Below are positions 34,668-44,383 of a stretch of 64,000 nucleotides of DNA, in pieces. Positions within the stretch are counted from its first letter, which is position 1; every line of letters begins with the position of its first letter. The notes beneath the pieces were generated by a model. That model did no database searches, was not told where the DNA came from, and was given only the letters and a program-made list of their open reading frames with translations. The stretch is from Roseburia_C sp900315735 (lineage in GTDB: Bacteria > Bacillota > Clostridia > Lachnospirales > Lachnospiraceae). The stretch is taken from NCBI GenBank assembly GCA_052118425.1, contig JBQKHF010000011.1; one strand, 5' to 3'. The translations under genes were made by a program, and so were the position numbers.

Positions 34668-35798
34668 ATGAACCAGGAGAAAAAATTTATCAGGCATATG
34701 GCTGCAAATACCATAGTGATGTTTGTGGCAATCATCATTATTCTGATATTGGCACAGCAGGAAAATTATGCAAGACAACGCCAGCAGATAGATGGTTATA
34801 TTGACGAATTATCAGAAAGAACCGCACAGCATGTAGGGGACATACTGTCGGATAAGAAGAGTGCGATTGAATCGATTGCATTTTTATATGGAACATCGTT
34901 AAAAGAGCCGAAGGTAGATTATGATTACCTGGCAACTTTAGAGGAAACCTCAGGCTTTGACAGAATCCGTTTTGTGAATTTACAGGGGGAGAGTTATACC
35001 AGTGAAGGAAAGCTGGCAGACGTAACGGACCGTGAATATTACCAGAAGGGAATTTTAGGTGAGAACGGAATTACCATAGTAATGAAATCACGCTTTTCCA
35101 GTGAAAGAATGCTGGGAGCATATGCACCGGTTTATTTTAATGAAGAAATCTGTGGTGTCATGGTGGGATTTTTAGAGGAAGAAAAAGTAGCACAGATTTT
35201 AGAGACACAGTTATATGATTATCCGGCAGAGACTATGATTGTTACCAGGGATGGTACCGTGTTGGGCGAATATGTAGAACAGGAAGATGCGGCAGTAGAA
35301 AATATCGTAACAGATATGGATGGACTTAAGGTGAAGGGAAATGATACCCTGGCGGAAGCCTTACAGAGTGGAGAAAAGGTACATTGTATATTAGAAAATG
35401 AGCGTGGAGAGACACAGGGATATCTGGTGCCTATTGAAGGAACCGACTGGATGCTGTTACAGTTGTTTCCACCGCAGGTGACAAGAGAACTGGTGCAGGA
35501 AGTAAATCATGATGAGAACTTTGCCATGGGACTGGTTGCCCTTGTGATGATATGGTTTGGAATTCAGTCTGTGTATTCCATTAAGAAGCGGACGGACATG
35601 ATTCATGAAAGAGAAGCATCCAACCGGGCGGCATCTCTATTACAGAATGTGGCAGATGACTTTATCTGCCTGATTGATGTGAACCTTAAGACGGAGCAGG
35701 AGGAGCAGTTCCGTCTGTCCCGTGGAGAGCAGATGATAGACTGGCGCAGGGAAATTTTGATTATACCCACTGTATTGAAAGCTATGCCAATTGCATAG
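34668..35798 (+). pseudogene. hybrid histidine kinase, N-terminal part (frameshifted)
   Basis: This 376-aa fragment has an N-terminal transmembrane helix (TIVMFVAIIIILILAQQ), an extracellular dCache-like sensor domain, a second transmembrane segment (MGLVALVMIWFGIQSV) and the beginning of a PAS-like region. At about position 35747 the natural sequence jumps to another frame: reading +2 gives QGNFDYTHCIESYANCIVSE, the expected continuation, while the current frame runs to a stop at 35798. A single-base deletion near 35747 explains it. The full gene would span 34668-37612 (~980 aa). The ATG at 34668 follows GGGGGA by 7 bp. It may be a real mutation or an assembly error. Confidence 0.75.
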
Positions 35799-37612
35799 TC
35801 AGTGAAAAAGACAGGCAGCGTTTTATCGAAGCAACCCGCATAGGAAAACTGGAAGAGGTTCTGGCAGAGCAGAAGGACTTTTATCTTGAGTATGAGGCTG
35901 TCATTGGCGGAGAAGAATGCCGGCTTCAGGGTAAGTTTACCATCTGCGAAAACAGCTTTAAGGAAGCACATATGCTGGTGGGTATTCGTGATATTACAGA
36001 GCCTACCAGAAAGAAGCTGAAACAGCGGATGAGCATGAATCTGATTGTATCAGCGGCAAGCACGGTGTATCCGTATATTTTGGAAGAGAATCTGACACAG
36101 AATGTGGCGCATACCGTTTATAATGAAGGAAAAGTAAACAGCGGAAAAATGGAAGACCTGTCGGTAGACTCTATCATGGAAGGAGTGAAAGATACCATTC
36201 CTTTTGAAGAGGACTATAAAAATCTTATTACCAATATGGGAAGACAGGCGCAGATAGAAGCTTTCCGGGAAGGAAAACAGAATCTCTATCAGAAAATCCG
36301 TCAGGTTGGAGATGACGGGCAGCTTCATTGGATGGAAGTCCGGGCAATTTTATTGCAAAGTGTAACAGAAGATATCTACAGTATTACCATGGTGCGCTGT
36401 ATTGATGAAGAGATAGAGCGGACACTGGAACTGGAAAAAGCAAGAGACGCAGCAGAGAGTGCCAACCGTGCCAAGAGTACCTTCCTTTTCAATATGTCAC
36501 ATGATATCCGGACTCCGATGAATGCAATTATGGGATTTTCTTCTATGGCAGAAGAGTATATTGACAAGCCGGAGAAAGTAAGAGACTGCCTTGGAAAGAT
36601 TCGCATTTCCGGAGAATATCTGCTGAATCTGATTAATAATGTGCTGGATATGGCACGGATTGAGAATGGTAAGCTGGATTTAAATATACAGCCGCATGAT
36701 ATTCCAAAGATGATACAACAGACAGAATATATCTTTCAGGCGGATATTGAGAAGAAGAACCAGACCATGGAAGTCAGCTATGATATTATAAATGAAGTAG
36801 CATTTTTTGACAGTCTGCGTATCAGTCAGATTATGTTGAATCTGATTGGAAATGCAATTAAATATACGCCAAAGGGCGGAACGATTCAATATAAGGTAAG
36901 ACAGCTTGCGGTCAAAGATGGTTATGCAACTTATGAGTGCCGGGTAAAAGATAATGGAATCGGTATGAGTGAGGAATTCTGTCAGAAAGTATTTGATGCA
37001 TTTGAGCGGGAAAAAGGGGAGCAGCAGACCGGAATAGAAGGATCCGGACTGGGACTTAGCATTACAAAGCGGCTTATTGACGAAATGGGTGGAACCATCA
37101 CCTGTACCAGCAAGAAGGGAGAAGGAACGGAATTTGTATGTACCTTCCATTCGAAAGTCGGAACCAGGGAAGATCTGGTGAAAGACCAGCAGCCTATGAC
37201 GGATATTACAACACTTCGTGGAATGCGGGTGCTTTTGGTAGAGGATAATGAATTAAACCGGGAAATCGCCCGTGATGTGTTAAAGAGAGATGGATTTATC
37301 GGAGAAGAGGCAGGGGATGGAGCAATTGCGGTAGAAAAAGTAAGTGCTTCCAGACCGGGCTATTATGCGGCGATTCTGATGGATATCCAGATGCCGGTGA
37401 TGAATGGCTATGAGGCTGCAAAGGCAATCCGTGCCATTGAGAATAAAGAACTTGCAGAAATCCCGATTATCGCGGTAACTGCCAATGCCTTTGAGGAAGA
37501 CAGACGGGCAGCAAAAGAGGCCGGAATGAATGGTCATATTGCAAAGCCGTTAAAGGTAAAAGAGCTTCGGGAACAACTGGCAAGATATGTGATAAAAAAT
37601 AACGAATCATAA
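35747..37612 (+). pseudogene. hybrid histidine kinase, C-terminal part (HisKA, HATPase, REC)
   Basis: This is the continuation of the frameshifted kinase. It contains the remainder of a PAS-like domain, HisKA with the phospho-His box FNMSHDIRTPMNAIMGF, HATPase_c (N box MLNLIGNAIKYT, G boxes DNGIGM and GSGLGLSITKRL), and a C-terminal receiver (VLLVEDNELN, phospho-acceptor Asp in LMDIQMPVMNGYEA, conserved KP loop). The first in-frame ATG is at 35972 (546 aa from there), but no clear ribosome site precedes it, so separate expression is doubtful. It ends 17 bp before the MATE gene. Confidence 0.75.
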
Positions 37613-37629
37613 AACAGGGGATAGATAAG

Positions 37630-38961
37630 ATGTATTTTGATTTGACAAAAGGAAAAATCTCCCGTGCGCTGCTGCTGTTTGCCCTGCCGATGATGGCAGG
37701 AGACATTCTGCAGCAGCTTTATAATGTGGTGGATACATTAATTGTTGGAAAAGTACTGGGAAAGGATGCATTGGCGGCAGTGGGCTCCGCTTATACGCTG
37801 ATGACATTTTTGACTTCTATTTTCTTAGGCTTAAGTCTGGGCGCAGGAACACTTTTTTCCATATATAAAGGAAAACAGAATATGCAGGCACTGAAAAGTG
37901 CGGTGGCACAGGGACTGGAATTGATTCTTGGCTGCACAGTTGTATTAAATGTGGCAGTTTATGTGGGACTGGAACCGATTCTTAAGTTTCTTCAGGTGCC
38001 GGATAGCGTACAACAGGGAATGCGTTCCTACCTTCTGATTGTTTTTGCCGGGTTACTGGCAACTTCTGTATACAATTTCTTTGCATGCTTCTTAAGAGCA
38101 TTGGGAAATTCTTCGGTGTCACTGGTATTTCTTTTGATTTCCACAGTGGTAAATATCATTCTGGATTTGCTCTTTGTAATGAAGCTTCATATGGGAATTG
38201 AGGGCGCAGCGGCAGCAACGATTATCGCCCAGTACATTACTGCAATCGGAATTACAATATATGTCATCCGTTGTTGCAGGGAGTATCTTCCGGGCTGGAA
38301 GGATTTCCGGTTTCAGAAGGGAATCTTTGGCGAAATATTAAATCTTTCCTGGCTGACCTGTCTGCAGCAGTCGGTAATGAATTTTGGGATACTGATGATT
38401 CAGGGGCTGGTAAACAGCTTTGGAGCAGTTACCATGGCAGCTTTTGCGGCAGCAGTTAAGATTGATACACTGGCATATCTTCCGGTGCAGGATTTTGGAA
38501 ATGCCTATGCAACCTTTGTGGCACAGAATTATGGAGCGGGAGACAGGAAGCGTATCCGGAAGGGGAATGTGCAGGCATTTGGAATCAGTGCCATATTCTG
38601 CGTAATCATTTCACTTTTCGTATGTATCTTTGCAGAACCGCTGATGCATATTTTTATCAAGAGAGAAGAAGTGGCGGTAATTGCTACCGGAGTGGAATAT
38701 CTTCGCATTGAGGGAACTTTTTATCTTGGAATCGGCTGCCTTTTCTTATTGTACGGATATTTCCGGGCAATCAAGCGGGCATTTATGTCGGTGGTGCTGA
38801 CCGTAATTTCTCTTGGAAGCCGGGTACTGCTGGCGTATACCCTGGCACCGCATTTTGGACAGCAGGCAATCTGGGCAGCCATTCCGATAGGATGGTTTCT
38901 TGCGGATGCGGCAGGACTTTTCTGCCTGATTCGCCAGGAACGACGGGAAAGACTTAATTAG
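37630..38961 (+). CDS. MATE-family multidrug/metabolite exporter
   Basis: The 443-aa integral membrane protein has twelve predicted helices in two homologous halves. It begins with the MatE signature FALPMMAGDILQQLYNVVDTLIVG and includes the DinF/NorM-like motif GLALGAGTLFS-type segment (here LGLSLGAGTLFSIY). MATE proteins export cationic drugs or metabolites using Na+ or H+ gradients. The length is normal. It lies between two hybrid kinases on the same strand, 17 bp after the broken one, and could be part of their output. No substrate can be assigned. Confidence 0.85.
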   Translation: MYFDLTKGKISRALLLFALPMMAGDILQQLYNVVDTLIVGKVLGKDALAAVGSAYTLMTFLTSIFLGLSLGAGTLFSIYKGKQNMQALKSAVAQGLELILGCTVVLNVAVYVGLEPILKFLQVPDSVQQGMRSYLLIVFAGLLATSVYNFFACFLRALGNSSVSLVFLLISTVVNIILDLLFVMKLHMGIEGAAAATIIAQYITAIGITIYVIRCCREYLPGWKDFRFQKGIFGEILNLSWLTCLQQSVMNFGILMIQGLVNSFGAVTMAAFAAAVKIDTLAYLPVQDFGNAYATFVAQNYGAGDRKRIRKGNVQAFGISAIFCVIISLFVCIFAEPLMHIFIKREEVAVIATGVEYLRIEGTFYLGIGCLFLLYGYFRAIKRAFMSVVLTVISLGSRVLLAYTLAPHFGQQAIWAAIPIGWFLADAAGLFCLIRQERRERLN

Positions 38962-39040
38962 GCAGAGACATCTTGCTTTTTCGACAAAATCTGCACGAAA
39001 TATTCTGATAATCTGGAATAGATTGAAAGGTATTGGGCGG

Positions 39041-41707
39041 ATGAAAAAAGAAAAGCAGGAAAAGAAAATTTTTACCGTATTGGTTGTAAGCATTGTGATT
39101 CTGGCATTGGTATTTGGATGGATGTCCAGAGATTTTGGAGGCTCTAATCAGTATATAGATAAGAACAGTAAGCAGAGCCTGTCTGAGCTGATGGAACAGA
39201 TGGAGCGGGCATACAGGAACCGGTTACAGACAACCTACGAACAGATTGATTCCATTGAGAAATATATGTTTGCAGATGGAAACCGGGAGGCAGAACTGGA
39301 GAATTACCAGGGTTATTTTGATTCCATGGAAAGTGATATGGTGCGGGATATTGTCTTTGTGGATGACGAGGGAGAATATCTTTGTATGCATGGAACGAAC
39401 GGAAAACTCATGATGCAGGATGGTCTGTCGATACTGTTTGGAGAGAATAATGGAATTGCACAATACTGCAACTGGAAGAACGGAGAAGAAATCTTTATGA
39501 TTGCAAAATCCGTAGATCCATTTCAGATAAATGGAACGGAATATGAGGCAATTGCATTTCTGTTTCAGCCGCAGGTAATTAATGAATTATTTGTAACCTC
39601 TGCTTATGATGGAATGGCAAATATTTATGTGATGAGTAAAGATGGGGAAGTGGCATATGCCAGTATCAATAATGAGCCGGGCGAGGTGACGATTAAATAT
39701 AATCTTTTTGACAGCTATGATAAGCAGAAAATCATGAAGAAGGCTGACTTACAGAAAGTCAAAGCAGATTTTGAGAACCGAAGTTCCGGCTGTATCACCC
39801 TGGAGCGGGAAAATGAGTCGGATTATTTTTCCTATCGGGCACTTAAGGGCACGCAGTACATGATTGCCTGTGAAGTGGATATTACGATTGTTCAGAATGT
39901 GCTGGCGGACTATCAGATTATGATGCTGCATATCTGGATGACGGTGACTTTTATTATCATAGCCATGCTGGCGGCACTGGGTATCAGTATTGTATGGATT
40001 CATAATGAGAAGAACAAGGTGGCATACGAGAGACGCAACGCATTGCAGCAGGCGGAGGCGGCAGAGAAGTTAGAAGAGGTAAATAATACGCTGGAAGAGA
40101 CGGTGCAGTTTGCCAATACAGCAAAAGCAGAGGCAGAACGTGCCAATGAAGCGAAAAGTGTCTTTTTATCCAATATGAGCCATGATATCCGGACTCCGCT
40201 GAATGCAATTATGGGTTTATCTACATTGATTTCAAGAGATGCAGAGAATCCGGACTGTGTCAGAGAGTATGCAAGAAAGTTATCCTATTCCGGGGAACAT
40301 CTGCTGGGACTGATTAATGATATTCTGGATATGTCCAAAATAGAAGCAGGCAAGGCAAAATTAAATATGACAACAACCAATATTGCAGAACTGGTGGAGG
40401 AGCTGGATATGATAATCCGCTCCCAGGCGAGACAGAAGCAGCAGGAATTTGTCATTCATGTGCATAAGCTTGAGACAGAAGAAGTGGAGGCAGATAAACT
40501 CCGGCTGAACCAGATATTACTTAATATTTTGTCCAATGCAGTAAAGTATACCAAGGTGGGCGGACAGATTGTATTTGATATTACGGAGGTGCCCAAAAGA
40601 ACCGGAAGCTTTGCACAGTTCTGCTTCCGGATTACGGACAATGGCCAGGGAATGAGCGAAGATTATCTTAAGAATCTTTTTGACCCCTTCAGCCGGGAAA
40701 TACAAAGCACGGTAAATCCGGTTTCGGGAACAGGGCTGGGAATGCCGATAGCAAAGAGTCTGGTAGAAATGATGGGCGGCAGCATCCATGTAGAAAGTAA
40801 GCTGGGAGAAGGAACAACCTTTGAAGTGATTTTGCATTTCCGGAAGCTGAAATGCCGGGAGACAGTAAACTGGTGGAAGCAGCAGAAGATTCACCGTGTG
40901 CTTGTAATCGATGATGAGGCAGAGTCATGCAGTTATATAGAAGAAACACTTAAGGCACTGGGACTTGAAGTAGAGACTGCCAATTCCGGGGAACAGGCTG
41001 TTGCCAGGGCAGAAAAAGCCATGAAAGCAGGAAAAATGAGCCTCTGGGATGTGGCAATTATTGACTGGAAGATGCCGGGAATAGATGGCATTGCCACAGC
41101 AGAAAGGCTGCATAAGCTTTTGGGAGAGCAGATGATGTTACTGCTGTTTGCTTATGACTGTAAGGAGATAGAAGAACTGGCAAGTCAGGCGGGGATTCAG
41201 GGAATCTTAAGCAAGCCGTTCTTTGTGACAAATTTCAAACGCAGCATTGAGCATGTGAGGAAAGAGCAGCAGGATGCAGGAAATGCAAAGAATTTAGAAC
41301 CGGAAAAAATGTCTTTGAAGGGAATGAGATTTCTGCTGGCAGATGACAATGATTTAAATGCAGAAATATTAGAAGAACTGCTGAAAATGGAAGGTGCAGA
41401 CTGTGACCGGGCAGTAAATGGAAAAGAAGCAGTAGAAATGTTTGCAAGTGCAAAGGAAGGACGATATAATATTATTTTAATGGATATTAAAATGCCTGTT
41501 ATGAATGGCTATGATGCAACAAAGGAGATTCGGAAGCTTAAGAAGAAGGAGGCGGCAGAAATACCGATTTTTGCCATGACTGCCAATGCCTTTGCGGAAG
41601 ATATAAGAACTTCCATGGAAGTGGGGATGGATGCACATATTGCCAAGCCGGTGGATTTGGAACTGTTAGAAGAGACCATTCAAAGCTATATGCAGGCAAA
41701 AGCATAA
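39041..41707 (+). CDS. hybrid sensor histidine kinase with two receiver domains
   Basis: The 888-aa kinase has a transmembrane helix near the start (FTVLVVSIVILALVFGWM), an extracellular Cache-like sensor (about 35-290) and a second helix (IWMTVTFIIIAMLAALGISI). Next come a coiled-coil linker, HisKA (LSNMSHDIRTPLNAIMGL) and HATPase_c (DNGQGM, GTGLGMPIAKSL). Two receivers end the protein: the first (VLVIDDEAE, Asp in IIDWKMPG) is divergent and the second (FLLADDNDLN, Asp in LMDIKMPVMNG) canonical. It senses an extracellular ligand and relays phosphate internally. The ATG at 39041 is chosen over an upstream TTG, with AAAGG 10 bp before it. The divergent first receiver may act as a phosphate sink or regulatory domain. 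Confidence 0.85.
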   Translation: MKKEKQEKKIFTVLVVSIVILALVFGWMSRDFGGSNQYIDKNSKQSLSELMEQMERAYRNRLQTTYEQIDSIEKYMFADGNREAELENYQGYFDSMESDMVRDIVFVDDEGEYLCMHGTNGKLMMQDGLSILFGENNGIAQYCNWKNGEEIFMIAKSVDPFQINGTEYEAIAFLFQPQVINELFVTSAYDGMANIYVMSKDGEVAYASINNEPGEVTIKYNLFDSYDKQKIMKKADLQKVKADFENRSSGCITLERENESDYFSYRALKGTQYMIACEVDITIVQNVLADYQIMMLHIWMTVTFIIIAMLAALGISIVWIHNEKNKVAYERRNALQQAEAAEKLEEVNNTLEETVQFANTAKAEAERANEAKSVFLSNMSHDIRTPLNAIMGLSTLISRDAENPDCVREYARKLSYSGEHLLGLINDILDMSKIEAGKAKLNMTTTNIAELVEELDMIIRSQARQKQQEFVIHVHKLETEEVEADKLRLNQILLNILSNAVKYTKVGGQIVFDITEVPKRTGSFAQFCFRITDNGQGMSEDYLKNLFDPFSREIQSTVNPVSGTGLGMPIAKSLVEMMGGSIHVESKLGEGTTFEVILHFRKLKCRETVNWWKQQKIHRVLVIDDEAESCSYIEETLKALGLEVETANSGEQAVARAEKAMKAGKMSLWDVAIIDWKMPGIDGIATAERLHKLLGEQMMLLLFAYDCKEIEELASQAGIQGILSKPFFVTNFKRSIEHVRKEQQDAGNAKNLEPEKMSLKGMRFLLADDNDLNAEILEELLKMEGADCDRAVNGKEAVEMFASAKEGRYNIILMDIKMPVMNGYDATKEIRKLKKKEAAEIPIFAMTANAFAEDIRTSMEVGMDAHIAKPVDLELLEETIQSYMQAKA

Positions 41708-41729
41708 CAAAAGAAGAAGGGAACAAAAC

Positions 41730-42050
41730 ATGGGTATTTTTAAGAAACGTCTGACCGTAAATGAAGCAATCAACGCAGCGCATACATCGGAAAATGCAAT
41801 GCTTATAGACTGTCGGGAAAAGGAAGATTATAAGAAGGGACATGTGGCAGGAACGAAGAACATTCCAATCGATAAAATAACGGAAGACCGCATCTTACGG
41901 AGATTTCCGGATAAGGAAAAATATTTTTATATTATCGGAAGCTATACCTGCCGGACAGAGAAAGCGGTAAAAGCATTTAAAAAATTAGGCTATAAGAATG
42001 CCACTTTTGGCGGATATATGGAAGAACATCACGGCATTCTCGTGAAGTAA
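41730..42050 (+). CDS. rhodanese-like domain protein
   Basis: The 106-aa single-domain protein of the rhodanese fold has the early ARLIDxR-type motif (AMLIDCREKEDYKKGHVAGT) and an active-site loop GSYTCRTEKAVKAF with the catalytic Cys. Small members carry sulfur as a persulfide or move it between proteins. The gene lies 22 bp after the hybrid kinase with AAGAAGGGA upstream, and a second hybrid kinase follows, so co-transcription is likely. The loop is CRTEKA, which differs from classic CxxGxR, so substrate choice is uncertain. Confidence 0.75.
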   Translation: MGIFKKRLTVNEAINAAHTSENAMLIDCREKEDYKKGHVAGTKNIPIDKITEDRILRRFPDKEKYFYIIGSYTCRTEKAVKAFKKLGYKNATFGGYMEEHHGILVK

Positions 42051-42120
42051 CGGTTTACTTTTGCATAAGCAGTATTTTATAATAATGCATAGAACGGATA
42101 AGCGGCAAAGGGGAAGATAC

Positions 42121-44316
42121 GTGATAAAACAAAAGAGAAAAGAGAATTATATAAAGATTACCCTGATACTGGCTAATTTTCTGTTAATCCTGGGGGCAGT
42201 TCTTGGCTCAATATTTTATACCAGAGTGTTTCGGGAAGAAAATAAACATTTACAGTTAGAAGCATTTGAAACAACAGTAGAATCCATGAAACAGTTGTCT
42301 ACCAGTTATCTATATACGGAAAAAGGTTACGCTGACGACTGGGCGGCATACATTAAACATGAAAATATGACCATGGAAGAGGCATTGGAGTATATCCGTA
42401 CTTCAAATACCCAGGAAGACAGATATGCACACATTGTTGATATGGAGGATTTTTCTGCACGGTCTACTTATATCAGAAATGGAGATGAAGAAGTAGACTG
42501 TTATAAAGAGTTTGAGAAAAATGTTACCAATAAAAACAAAGCACTGGTTCGTAAAATGGAGCGGATGTTTGAAAATGATAATACGGATGATGTGCAGGTG
42601 CTTGGAAAATATCGTGTAGGAGAATCCCAGCAGAATGTAATCAGTGTAGGAACCAGAGTAACGCTTAATGAAGGAGATGGAAGTACAAAAGATTATCTGT
42701 TGCTTCGTGTAATTCCGGTAGATTATTTAAAAAGTGCATGGGTATTTCCAACAGAATATCCAATGGCAGAGATTGGTATTATTACGACAGACGGAGAATA
42801 TGTAATTCAGTCTGTTTCCATGAAATCACGCAGTTTCTTAGATTACATACGTGGATATAATTTTCAGGACGACTATAACAAAGTAGAAGAGTTAGCAGAT
42901 GAGCTGCACACTACAGAGCAGGGAACCCTGTATTATAAGGACTCAAAAAATAGAGATTGTTACTGGTATTATTCCAGTTTTGGAAGAAATTCGGAACTGG
43001 ATATTTTAGGGTATATTCCGGCAGAACAGATTGATTCGGTCAATATGGACTGGAATATAGTATTTATTATCTGTGGTGTATTGCTGGTTCTGGTAATATT
43101 GGATGGAAGTTATATTCTTGTCATTAATCGCAGACTGCATAAAGCAGTGGCAGCTGCAGAACATGCCAATCATGCCAAGACAGAATTCTTATCTTCCGTA
43201 TCTCATGATATCCGGACACCGATGAATGCAGTTATCGGAATGACAGATATTGCAAGAAAACATCTGGATGACCCGGCTTATGTGGAAGACTGCCTGAATA
43301 AAGTATCACTGGCAGGAAATCATCTGCTGACACTGATTAATGACATACTGGATATTTCCAAGGTGGAAAGCGGCAAGATGGTAATTACACTTCATGAAAT
43401 GTCTCTTAAAAATGCGGTAGATGAGATTGTAAGCATTGTAAAGTCCAGAGCAGAGGAAAATGGAATTACATTAGAAACTAATTTTTATAATATTACGAAG
43501 GATTGCCTGATTGCAGACCAGCTCCGGCTGAATCAGATTATGATAAATCTTCTGACCAATGCCATCAAATATTCCAATGCAGGCGGCAGGGTAGTCTTTG
43601 ATATTACAGAGGAAGAGATTCCGGAGAAGGAAGATGGCATCCGTCTGATTTGTAAGATAGCGGATAATGGAATCGGAATGTCAGAAGAATTTCAGAAGAA
43701 TATGTATCAGTCTTTTATCCGGGCAGAGGACAGCCGGATTGATACGATACAGGGCTCCGGTCTTGGACTTACCATTGCAAAGCAGCTGGTGGATTTAATG
43801 GATGGAACGATTTCCTGTGAAAGTCATTTGGGAGAAGGAACTACATTTACGGTTACGCTGGAATTTATGACCAAAGAACGTACATCAGAGGAGAGAGGAA
43901 CCACAGAAGCTGCAGCAGGGGCAGGAGACCATGAATTTGAAGCGATGCATATTCTGGTAGCGGAAGATAATGATTTAAACTGGGAGATAATAGAGACTTT
44001 GTTAAAGGAGCATGGAATCAGCTGCGAGCGTGCCGTAAACGGACAGGAATGTCTTGATATGCTGGATGCAGCACCGGAGCATCATTTTACAATGGTCTTT
44101 ATGGACATTCAGATGCCGGTGATGAACGGACGGGAGGCAACCAGAAAGATTCGGGAGTCAGAGAAGGAAAGCATTCGTAAGCTTCCGGTTATCGCAATGA
44201 CAGCAGATGCTTTTGCAGAAGATATCAGGGAATGCAGGGAAGCCGGAATGGATGGACATATTGCAAAACCAATCGATATGAAGCAGGTGCTCCGCATACT
44301 GCGGCAGTATACATAA
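42121..44316 (+). CDS. hybrid sensor histidine kinase (HisKA, HATPase, REC)
   Basis: The 731-aa membrane kinase has a first transmembrane helix (ITLILANFLLILGAVLGSIF), an extracellular sensor (about 40-310) and a second helix (WNIVFIICGVLLVLVILDG). HisKA (LSSVSHDIRTPMNAVIGM), HATPase_c (MINLLTNAIKYS, DNGIGM, GSGLGLTIAKQL) and one receiver (ILVAEDNDLN, Asp in FMDIQMPVMNG) follow. The GTG at 42121 is preferred as start because GGGGAA (42110-42115) is 5 bp upstream; ATG 42085 and TTG 42061 are in-frame alternatives. The extracellular domain may read ligand together with the binding lipoprotein encoded 67 bp downstream. Paralogue of the two other hybrids in this region. Confidence 0.85.
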   Translation: MIKQKRKENYIKITLILANFLLILGAVLGSIFYTRVFREENKHLQLEAFETTVESMKQLSTSYLYTEKGYADDWAAYIKHENMTMEEALEYIRTSNTQEDRYAHIVDMEDFSARSTYIRNGDEEVDCYKEFEKNVTNKNKALVRKMERMFENDNTDDVQVLGKYRVGESQQNVISVGTRVTLNEGDGSTKDYLLLRVIPVDYLKSAWVFPTEYPMAEIGIITTDGEYVIQSVSMKSRSFLDYIRGYNFQDDYNKVEELADELHTTEQGTLYYKDSKNRDCYWYYSSFGRNSELDILGYIPAEQIDSVNMDWNIVFIICGVLLVLVILDGSYILVINRRLHKAVAAAEHANHAKTEFLSSVSHDIRTPMNAVIGMTDIARKHLDDPAYVEDCLNKVSLAGNHLLTLINDILDISKVESGKMVITLHEMSLKNAVDEIVSIVKSRAEENGITLETNFYNITKDCLIADQLRLNQIMINLLTNAIKYSNAGGRVVFDITEEEIPEKEDGIRLICKIADNGIGMSEEFQKNMYQSFIRAEDSRIDTIQGSGLGLTIAKQLVDLMDGTISCESHLGEGTTFTVTLEFMTKERTSEERGTTEAAAGAGDHEFEAMHILVAEDNDLNWEIIETLLKEHGISCERAVNGQECLDMLDAAPEHHFTMVFMDIQMPVMNGREATRKIRESEKESIRKLPVIAMTADAFAEDIRECREAGMDGHIAKPIDMKQVLRILRQYT

Positions 44317-44383
44317 GACTTATTACAAAAGAGATATTACACAAGAACGATTACAAAAGAAAAGGGAAGGATTGGAAAAGTTA

